NCBI GenBank assembly: GCA_951812805.1
Contig: CATOSZ010000010.1
Location: 1 to 64,000 of the forward strand
Direction: 5' to 3'
DNA length: 64,000 bases
Origin: an uncultured Alphaproteobacteria bacterium
Lineage (GTDB): Bacteria > Pseudomonadota > Alphaproteobacteria > GCA-2731375
Below are positions 8,030 through 14,400 of this stretch, one piece after another (within the stretch, counting starts at the first letter, position 1; the number at the start of each line of letters is the position of its first letter). Below the pieces are notes generated by a model. The model searched no databases and was not told where the DNA came from. It worked only from the letters and a program-made list of their open reading frames with translations. The position numbers and the translations under genes were made by a program.

Positions 8030-9433
8030 TTGGCCAAGACGCTATTCGAAAAGATCTGGGACGCGCACGCCATTGTCGCGCGGGACGACGGGCAGACCCT
8101 GCTCTATATCGACCGCCACCTCTGCCACGACGGCTCCTTCGCCGGCTTCCGCACCTTGCGCAAGCAGGGCCGCAAGGTGAAGCGGCCGCGCCAGACCTTC
8201 GCCACGCCGGACCATTACACGCCGACGCACACCGCCTCCCTCGAAGCAATCGAAGATCCCCGCGCCCGCGAAATCACCCAGGCGATCGACGACAACTGCG
8301 CCGAATTCGGCATCCAGCTCTTCCCCTGGGGCGACCGCCGCCAGGGCATCGCCCATGTCGTCGGCCCCGAACAGGGCATCACGCTGCCCGGCATCACCCT
8401 GGTCTGCGGCGACAGCCACACCTCGACGCACGGTGCGCTCGGCGCCATCAGCTTCGGCATCGGCGCCAGCGAGGTGGCCCATGTCATGGCGACCCAGGCG
8501 ATCTGGCAGCGCCGGCCGAAGACCATGCGCATCACCGTCGACGGCCAGCTCGGCCCGGGCGTGGTCGCCAAGGACGTCATCATCGAGATCATCCGCACCA
8601 TCTCGGCTGCGGGCGGCGCCGGCTATGCCATCGAATATGCGGGCTCGGCGATCCGCGGCCTCAGCCTCGAGGGACGGATGACGCTCTGCAACATGACGAT
8701 CGAGGCCGGCTCGCGCACCGGCATCGTCGCGCCGGACGACGCCACCCTCGACTATGTCGCCGGCCGTCCCTTCGCGCCCGAGGGCGCGGCCTGGGATCGC
8801 GCCGTCGCCCACTGGCGGGGCCTGCCGAGCGACGAGGGCGCGGTTTTCGACCGGGAGGTGACGATCGACGGCGATGCCATCGCGCCGATGGTGACCTGGG
8901 GCAACAGCCCGCAGGACGCGGTGCCGGTGACCGGGCGCATCCCCGATCCGGCCGAGGGGGAGGACGCCGACCGGCGCCAGGCGATGGCCGCCGCGCTCGA
9001 CTACATGGGTCTGGTTCCCGGCACACCGGTCGAGGAGATCGCCGTCGACCGGGTTTTCATCGGCTCCTGCACCAACAGCCGGATCGAGGATCTGCGCGCC
9101 GCCGCCGCCATCGCAAAAGGCCGCAAGACGGTGGTGCCGGCGATGGTCGTCCCCGGCTCCGGCCTGGTGAAGGCGCAGGCGGAGGCGGAAGGATTGGACG
9201 AGGTCTTCACCCGGGCCGGCTTCGAGTGGCGCCTGCCCGGCTGTTCCATGTGCGTCGGCATGAACGGCGACCTGGTCGCGGCGGGGGAACGCTCCGCCTC
9301 GACCTCCAACCGTAACTTCCGCGGCCGCCAGGGCCCGGGCAGCCGGACCCATCTGGTCGGCCCGGCGATGGCCGCCGCCGCCGCGGTCACCGGCCGCTTC
9401 ACCGACGTGCGCCGCCTGGTCGAGGAGGGCTGA
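8030..9433 (+). CDS. leuC: 3-isopropylmalate dehydratase large-subunit family (aconitase superfamily)
   Basis: 467 residues, normal LeuC length. The start is TTG at 8030 (LAKTLFEKIWDAH), chosen for its GAGGAAAAG ribosome-binding site. Iron-sulfur ligands are visible: VCGDSHTSTHGA, FIGSCTNSRIEDL and LPGCSMCVGMN (two Cys close together). STSNRNFRGRQG is the substrate-binding loop. LeuC with LeuD isomerises 2- and 3-isopropylmalate. The sequence has unusual stretches near the N-terminus (LCHDGSFAGFRTLRKQGRK), and the operon has no leuA/leuB but has an isocitrate-lyase-family gene. It may therefore be a paralogue acting on another 2-alkylmalate; that is inference. Confidence 0.88.
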   Translation: MAKTLFEKIWDAHAIVARDDGQTLLYIDRHLCHDGSFAGFRTLRKQGRKVKRPRQTFATPDHYTPTHTASLEAIEDPRAREITQAIDDNCAEFGIQLFPWGDRRQGIAHVVGPEQGITLPGITLVCGDSHTSTHGALGAISFGIGASEVAHVMATQAIWQRRPKTMRITVDGQLGPGVVAKDVIIEIIRTISAAGGAGYAIEYAGSAIRGLSLEGRMTLCNMTIEAGSRTGIVAPDDATLDYVAGRPFAPEGAAWDRAVAHWRGLPSDEGAVFDREVTIDGDAIAPMVTWGNSPQDAVPVTGRIPDPAEGEDADRRQAMAAALDYMGLVPGTPVEEIAVDRVFIGSCTNSRIEDLRAAAAIAKGRKTVVPAMVVPGSGLVKAQAEAEGLDEVFTRAGFEWRLPGCSMCVGMNGDLVAAGERSASTSNRNFRGRQGPGSRTHLVGPAMAAAAAVTGRFTDVRRLVEEG

Positions 9434-9436
9434 ACC

Positions 9437-10054
9437 ATGGACGCCTTCACCACCTTCACCGCCTCCGCCCTGCCGATCGACATCGCCAACTGCGATACCG
9501 ACCAGATCATCCCGGCCCGCTTCCTCAGGATTTCGCCAGACGACGACGACAACTACGCCCGCGTGCTGTTCCACGACCTGCGCTTCGACGGTGCCGGCGG
9601 GGAACGGGCGGACTTCATCTACAACCAGGGCGCCTTCCGTGGGGCGCGGATCGTCGTCGCCGACATCAACTGGGGGTGCGGCTCGTCCCGCGAGGCGGCC
9701 GTCTTCGCGCTCGTCGCCAACGGCTTCCGCGCGGTCGTCGCCCCCAGCTTCGGCGACATCCACTACAACAACTGCATGAAGAACGGCGTCCTGCCGGTGC
9801 GCCTCGCCCGCGAGATCTGCGACGACTTGCGCGGTCAGATGCACAGCACGCCCGGCGCCGAGATCACCCTCGACCTCGAGGCGCAGACCGTGACCACCCC
9901 CGACGGCGCGACGCACGGCTTCGAGATCGACGCCTTCGACAAGTACCGCATGCTGAACGGCCTCGACGATATCGACGTCACGCTGGGCTACGACGCCGAC
10001 TTCGAGGCGTTCGAGGAACGACACATGGCTCGGCACGATTGGCTGCGGCCGTAG
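9437..10054 (+). CDS. leuD: 3-isopropylmalate dehydratase small-subunit family
   Basis: 205 residues, the standard LeuD length. Family signatures are CDTDQIIPARFL near the N-terminus, the swivel-domain loop NWGCGSSREAAVFAL and FGDIHYNNCMKNGVLPV. It starts 3 nt after the stop of the large subunit, so both chains are co-translated and form the heterodimer that carries the 4Fe-4S cluster. The C-terminal part (FEIDAFDKYRMLNGLDDIDVTL) is also conserved. A 33-bp-arm palindrome starts 28 nt downstream and separates it from the lyase-family gene. Confidence 0.92.
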   Translation: MDAFTTFTASALPIDIANCDTDQIIPARFLRISPDDDDNYARVLFHDLRFDGAGGERADFIYNQGAFRGARIVVADINWGCGSSREAAVFALVANGFRAVVAPSFGDIHYNNCMKNGVLPVRLAREICDDLRGQMHSTPGAEITLDLEAQTVTTPDGATHGFEIDAFDKYRMLNGLDDIDVTLGYDADFEAFEERHMARHDWLRP

Positions 10055-10082
10055 GTTTTTATGATGACGCCTTGAAGGCGCG

Positions 10083-10165
10083 CCCGGCCGGCCCGCGCCC
10101 CCGTCCCAACCACCCCAAGGGTACACTCCCACGGGTGGTTGGGACGGGGGCGCGGGCCGGCCGGG
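10083..10165. repeat. Long palindrome, copy 1 (33-bp arms, 17-nt loop)
   Basis: The arms at 10083-10115 and 10133-10165 are exact reverse complements; the core of the left arm reads CGTCCCAACCACCC. The loop (10116-10132) is CAAGGGTACACTCCCAC. A second copy lies at 60939-61021 with arms of the same length, one arm mismatch and a loop differing at three positions. It lies between leuD and the lyase-family gene, outside any coding sequence. It could act as a bidirectional terminator or mRNA stabiliser, or be a mobile REP/palindrome family. No T tract follows. Confidence 0.9.
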
Positions 10166-10200
10166 CCACAAAGACAACAACCAACGCAAGGAGACGCCCG

Positions 10201-11139
10201 ATGAAAATGACCACCCGACTTCGCGAACTCATGGCCGAGGGCAAGACCCTGTTCGTGCCCGGCTGCTACAACGCGTTGAGCGGCCGGATCCTGAATTCGG
10301 TCGGCTTTCCAGCAATCTACATGAGCGGCTACGGCACCTCGCTCTCGCTGCTCGGCATGCCCGACGTCGGGCTGACGACGATGAACGAGATGCATCTGAA
10401 CGCCCGCGCCATCGCCAACGCCACCGACGTTCCCGTCATCGCCGACAGCGATACCGGCTACGGCAACGCCATCAACGTCATCCGCACGGTGAAGGAATAC
10501 ATCCAGACCGGCGTCGCGGCGATCCACATCGAGGACCAGGTGGCGCCCAAGCGCTGCGGCCACGTCGCCGGCCGCCAGGTGATCCCGATCGAGGAGGCCT
10601 GCGGCAAATACAAGGCGGCCGATTTCGCCCGCAACGAGGTCGATCCGGACTTCGTCGTCATCGCCCGCACCGATGCCCGCGGCGCCCATGGCGGCACCCT
10701 GGACGATGCGATTCATCGGGCCAACGCCTATCTCGCCGCCGGCGCCGACGTCGCCTTCGTCGAGGGGCCGGTCGATGTCGACGAGGTGCGCCGCGTCTGC
10801 ACCGAGGTCGAGGGACCCGTGATGTACAACATGACCGGCATCTCGCCCCGTTTCAGCCAGGAGGAGATGCAGGACCTCGGCATCGCCATCACCATCGCAC
10901 CGGGCGCGGTGCTGCGCGCGACGATGCTGGCGGTCTACGACCTGGCGATAGAGATGAAGACCGACGGCCCGCTGGCCGAGAAGGCCTTCGCCGAACAGTT
11001 CGCCGACCATCCCATGGGCGATTTCCACACCTTCGCCGGCTTCGACCAGATCATGGCCTGGGAAAAGCAGTTCATGGGGGAGGAGGAACTGTCGAAATAT
11101 CGCGATTCCGTCGGCCATCAGCCGAAGGCGGCCGAATGA
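10201..11139 (+). CDS. Isocitrate lyase / PEP mutase family protein
   Basis: 312 residues of the ICL/PEP-mutase TIM-barrel superfamily. Markers are PGCYNALSGRI, PVIADSDTGYGNAINV (metal-binding acidic residues), AIHIEDQVAPKRCGHVAG with the KRCGH loop carrying the lyase catalytic Cys, and IARTDARGAHGGTLDDAI. The Cys-containing loop favours a C-C lyase (2-methylisocitrate, dimethylmalate or oxaloacetate-type activity) over PEP mutase. An AAGGAG site lies just before the ATG. Position after leuCD-like genes suggests a dehydratase-plus-lyase pair on a methyl-branched malate; this is inference. Confidence 0.85.
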   Translation: MKMTTRLRELMAEGKTLFVPGCYNALSGRILNSVGFPAIYMSGYGTSLSLLGMPDVGLTTMNEMHLNARAIANATDVPVIADSDTGYGNAINVIRTVKEYIQTGVAAIHIEDQVAPKRCGHVAGRQVIPIEEACGKYKAADFARNEVDPDFVVIARTDARGAHGGTLDDAIHRANAYLAAGADVAFVEGPVDVDEVRRVCTEVEGPVMYNMTGISPRFSQEEMQDLGIAITIAPGAVLRATMLAVYDLAIEMKTDGPLAEKAFAEQFADHPMGDFHTFAGFDQIMAWEKQFMGEEELSKYRDSVGHQPKAAE

Positions 11140-11248
11140 TCGGCATCGGGCAGCGTCAATTGGACGCAGGCGCACGGCCTGGGGGCATTGATCCCCAGGC
11201 CAGCCTTGTTATATTTCGCGCCGATCCGTGAAGCGGGGGACAGACGAG

Positions 11249-11383
11249 ATGGTCGACGACGCACAGGCGAAACTGGACTACCAGGCCAAGACGGGTACGT
11301 GGAACAGCTTCTGCAAGCTGATGCTGTGGAGTACGGTTTTCGTCGCGATATTGTTAATTCTCATGGCGACCTTCCTGGTCTAG
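11249..11383 (+). CDS. aa3-type cytochrome c oxidase subunit IV-like peptide, 44 aa
   Basis: A short gene starting ATG at 11249 and ending TAG at 11383. The peptide starts MVDDAQAKLDYQAKTGTW, then has NSFCKLMLWS and one transmembrane helix (VFVAILLILMATF). The layout, an acidic start, a TGTWNSF-type motif and a single C-terminal helix, is that of the alphaproteobacterial aa3 oxidase subunit IV (bacterial COX IV). This is a tiny accessory subunit seen in oxidase structures. The rest of the oxidase is not in the window. In related bacteria it often sits beside the transhydrogenase genes, as here (115 nt upstream of pntAA). The assignment rests on motif and context. Confidence 0.8.
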   Translation: MVDDAQAKLDYQAKTGTWNSFCKLMLWSTVFVAILLILMATFLV

Positions 11384-11498
11384 CGTCATACCCGCGTGGG
11401 GGAAGATGAAACCGGCCGTAGCCGGCCTTCGATGCTTCTCGATCGGTATGGACAACAATGACCGGGTGGTCAATGCCCGGCGCGAGGATGTCTGAGAG

Positions 11499-12659
11499 AT
11501 GAAGCTCGTCGTACCGAGGGAACGCCGCCCCCACGAAGCGCGTGTCGCCGCGACGCCTGAAACCGTCGGCAAGTTCATCAAGATCGGCGTCGAGGTCCGC
11601 ATCGAGCGCGAGGCCGGCCGCGCCGCCAACTATCCCGACGACGACTACCGCCGGGCCGGCGCCGAGATCGCCGCCGATCTCGATGCGCTCTATGCCGGTG
11701 CCGACGTCATCGCCAAGGTGCGCCGCCCCCTCGAAGCCGGGGAAGACGGAGAGGACGAGCTGTCCGGCCTGCCGTCCGGCGCCGTGCTGATCGGCATGTT
11801 GAACCCGCTCGGCCAGCCGGCCTCGGTCGAGGCCTATGCGAAGGCCGGCCTTTCCGCCTTCGCCATGGAGCTGATGCCGCGCATCACCCGGGCGCAGAAC
11901 ATGGACGTGCTGTCCTCCCAGGCCAACCTCGCCGGCTACAAGGCGGTGCTCGACGCCTGCGAGGTGTTCGGCCGGGCGCTGCCGATGATGATGACGGCGG
12001 CGGGCACCATCGCGCCGGCCAAGGTCTTCGTCATGGGTGCCGGTGTCGCCGGCCTGCAGGCGATCGCCACGGCGCGGCGCCTCGGCGCCGTCGTCTCCGC
12101 CACCGACGTCCGCCCGGTGGCGAAGGAGCAGGTCGAAAGCCTCGGCGCGAACTTCGTCATGGTGGAGGACGAGGAAAGCCGCGACGCGGAGACCGCGGGC
12201 GGCTACGCCCGCGAGATGAGCGATGCCTACAAGGCCAAGCAGGCCGCCCTGGTGGCGGAGACCATCGCCAAACAGGACATCGTCATCACCACGGCGCAGA
12301 TTCCGGGCCGGCGCGCGCCTCTCCTGATCGACGAGGCCATGGTCGCCAGCATGCGGCCCGGCTCCGTCATCGTCGATCTCGCGGTGGAAACCGGCGGCAA
12401 CTGCGCCCTCTCGGAGGCGGGCGTCGACAAGCGCGTCGACGGCGTCGCCATCGTCGCCCACCCCAACGTGGCGAGCCGCCTGGCGGTCGACGCCTCGGCC
12501 CTCTACGCGCGCAACCTGTTCAATTTCCTCTCCCCGATGATCGAGGCGGAGACCGGCGCGTTGACCATCGATTGGGAGGACGAGCTGGTCCAAGGTACCC
12601 TGGTCGCGCGCGGCGGCGAGGTCGTGCATCCGAGCCTGAAGCGCGAAGCGGCGGAGTAA
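11499..12659 (+). CDS. pntAA: Proton-translocating NAD(P) transhydrogenase subunit alpha-1 (NAD-binding)
   Basis: 386 residues forming the soluble NAD(H)-binding domain I of the Re/Si-specific transhydrogenase. It couples hydride transfer between NADH and NADP+ to proton entry. Signatures are MKLVVPRERRPHEARVAATP at the start, SRITRAQ-type LMPRITRAQNMD, the Rossmann GAGVAGLQAIATARRLGA, TDVRPVAKEQVESLGA, a mobile-loop region with AKQDIVITTAQIPGRRAP, and VDLAVETGGNC. The split into alpha-1, alpha-2 and beta genes is the alphaproteobacterial arrangement. It starts a three-gene operon with gaps of 5 and 7 nt. Confidence 0.95.
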   Translation: MKLVVPRERRPHEARVAATPETVGKFIKIGVEVRIEREAGRAANYPDDDYRRAGAEIAADLDALYAGADVIAKVRRPLEAGEDGEDELSGLPSGAVLIGMLNPLGQPASVEAYAKAGLSAFAMELMPRITRAQNMDVLSSQANLAGYKAVLDACEVFGRALPMMMTAAGTIAPAKVFVMGAGVAGLQAIATARRLGAVVSATDVRPVAKEQVESLGANFVMVEDEESRDAETAGGYAREMSDAYKAKQAALVAETIAKQDIVITTAQIPGRRAPLLIDEAMVASMRPGSVIVDLAVETGGNCALSEAGVDKRVDGVAIVAHPNVASRLAVDASALYARNLFNFLSPMIEAETGALTIDWEDELVQGTLVARGGEVVHPSLKREAAE

Positions 12660-12664
12660 CGGCG

Positions 12665-12961
12665 ATGGACGCGGCGACCGGCATCGACCCCTTCATCTTC
12701 CGCCTGGCGATCTTCGTGCTGGCGATCTTCGTCGGCTACTACGTGGTCTGGAGCGTCACGCCCGCCCTGCACACCCCGTTGATGAGCGTCACCAACGCGA
12801 TCTCCTCCGTCATCATCGTCGGCGCGCTGATCGCCGCCGGCCCGGCCGACGTCAGCTTTTCCAAGGTGATGGGCTTCATCGCCATCGTGCTCGCCTCTGT
12901 GAACATCTTCGGCGGCTTCGTGGTCACCCAGCGCATGCTGGCCATGTACAAGAAGAAGTAG
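12665..12961 (+). CDS. pntAB: NAD(P) transhydrogenase subunit alpha-2 (membrane)
   Basis: 98 residues, almost all transmembrane. Helices are FIFRLAIFVLAIFVGYYVVW, then SVTNAISSVIIVGALIAAG and a third around VMGFIAIVLASVNIFGGFVVTQRML, ending in KKK. The middle helix phrase TPLMSVTNAISSVIIVGAL is highly typical of this subunit, which supplies part of the proton channel (domain II). It starts 5 nt after pntAA and is followed by pntB after 7 nt. The longer frame opening at 12572 overlaps pntAA and is not used. Confidence 0.95.
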   Translation: MDAATGIDPFIFRLAIFVLAIFVGYYVVWSVTPALHTPLMSVTNAISSVIIVGALIAAGPADVSFSKVMGFIAIVLASVNIFGGFVVTQRMLAMYKKK

Positions 12962-12968
12962 CGCCGCC

Positions 12969-14357
12969 ATGTCGGAAAATTTGACGGCGCTCGCCTACCT
13001 GGTCGCTTCCGTGCTGTTCATCATGGCGCTGCGCGGCCTCTCCTCGCCCGAATCCTCCCGCAAGGGCAACATCTACGGCATCGTCGGCATGGCCATCGCG
13101 ATCGCCACCACGGTGGTGCGCCCCGACGTCGTCTCCTATGGCTGGATCCTCGGCGGCATCGTGCTCGGTGGCGGCGTCGGCACGATGATCGCGCTGCGCA
13201 TCAAGATGACGGCGATGCCGGAACTGGTCGCCGCCTTCCACAGCCTGGTCGGCATGGCCGCCGTGATGGTCGCCGCCGCCGCCTTCTACAACCCCGCCGC
13301 CTACGGCATCGTCGATGCCGAAGGTGTCCTGAAGCTCGCCAGCCGGATCGAGATGGGGCTCGGCGTGGCGATCGGCGCCATCACCTTCTCGGGCTCGGTC
13401 ATCGCCTTCGCCAAGCTGAAGGGCATCATGACCGGCAACCCGATCGTCTTTCCGGGCCAGCATCCGCTGAACGCGCTGATCGGCTTGGTCATCATCGGCC
13501 TGTTGATCGGCTTCGCGGCCGAACCCTCGCCGGTGCTGTTCTGGATCATGACGGGCCTGGCCTTCGCCATCGGCTTCCTGCTGATCATACCGGTGGGCGG
13601 CGCCGACATGCCGGTGATCGTCTCGATGCTGAATTCCTATTCCGGCTGGGCGGCGGCCGGTATCGGCTTCACGCTGGAGAACACGGCGCTGATCATCACC
13701 GGCGCGCTGGTCGGCTCCTCGGGCGCCATTCTCAGCTACATCATGTGCAAGGCGATGAACCGCTCCATCGTCAACGTGGTGCTGGGCGGCTTCGGCGGCG
13801 ATACCTCCGCGGCGGGCGCGATCCGCTCCGACCGGCCGGTCAGGCCCGGCAGCGCCGAGGATGCCGCCTTCATCATGAAGAACGCCGGCTCCGTCATCAT
13901 CGTGCCCGGCTACGGCATGGCGGTCGCGCAGGCGCAGCATTCCGTGCGCGAGATGGCCGACGCGCTTAAGGCGAACGGGGTCAAGGTGCGCTACGCCATT
14001 CATCCCGTCGCGGGCCGCATGCCGGGCCACATGAACGTGCTGCTGGCCGAGGCCAACGTGCCCTACGACGAGGTGGCGGAGCTGGAGGAGATCAACGCCG
14101 ACTTCTCCTCGACCGACGTCTCCTTCGTGATCGGCGCCAACGACGTCACCAACCCGGCCGCCCGCACGGATCCGCAAAGCCCGATCGCCGGTATGCCGAT
14201 CCTCGACGTCGACAAGTCGCGCACGGTGCTGTTCGTGAAACGCTCGCTCTCGCCGGGCTATGCCGGTATCGACAACGACCTGTTCTATGCCGAGAGCACG
14301 ATGATGCTGTTCGCCGACGCCAAGAAGATGGTCGACGATATCGTCAAGTCGCTTTGA
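12969..14357 (+). CDS. pntB: NAD(P) transhydrogenase subunit beta (NADP-binding)
   Basis: 462 residues: about nine membrane helices in the first ~270 residues, then the NADP(H)-binding domain III. Markers are LVASVLFIMALRGLSSPESSRKGN, HSLVGMAAVMVAAAAF, MLNSYSGWAAAGIGFTL, then GSVIIVPGYGMAVAQAQHSV (dinucleotide loop), FAIHPVAGRMPGH-type RYAIHPVAGRMPGHMN, GANDVTNPAA and KRSLSPGYAGIDNDLFY. The last two contact NADP. It completes the pnt operon and converges on the S8 peptidase gene with 43 nt between stops; no clear intrinsic terminator is visible there. Confidence 0.96.
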   Translation: MSENLTALAYLVASVLFIMALRGLSSPESSRKGNIYGIVGMAIAIATTVVRPDVVSYGWILGGIVLGGGVGTMIALRIKMTAMPELVAAFHSLVGMAAVMVAAAAFYNPAAYGIVDAEGVLKLASRIEMGLGVAIGAITFSGSVIAFAKLKGIMTGNPIVFPGQHPLNALIGLVIIGLLIGFAAEPSPVLFWIMTGLAFAIGFLLIIPVGGADMPVIVSMLNSYSGWAAAGIGFTLENTALIITGALVGSSGAILSYIMCKAMNRSIVNVVLGGFGGDTSAAGAIRSDRPVRPGSAEDAAFIMKNAGSVIIVPGYGMAVAQAQHSVREMADALKANGVKVRYAIHPVAGRMPGHMNVLLAEANVPYDEVAELEEINADFSSTDVSFVIGANDVTNPAARTDPQSPIAGMPILDVDKSRTVLFVKRSLSPGYAGIDNDLFYAESTMMLFADAKKMVDDIVKSL

Positions 14358-14400
14358 AGCCTCGCCCGGTGTGCGACGACGTGTAGGCCGCCCCAGCGGT

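Noticed and set aside
6635..9433. A 932-codon open frame on the plus strand
   Set aside because: Its first ~460 codons are antisense to glpD; only the part from 8030 encodes LeuC, with its own start and ribosome-binding site.
10083..10165. CRISPR repeat
   Set aside because: A single palindrome per locus with no spacer array and no cas genes anywhere in the window.
9988..11175. Open frame antisense to the isocitrate-lyase-family gene
   Set aside because: High-GC antisense frame with no recognisable domains; the plus strand holds the clear enzyme.
11384..11498. Possible terminator hairpin (ACCGGCCGTAGCCGGCC)
   Set aside because: Only a 5-6 bp stem with no T tract; not strong enough to annotate.
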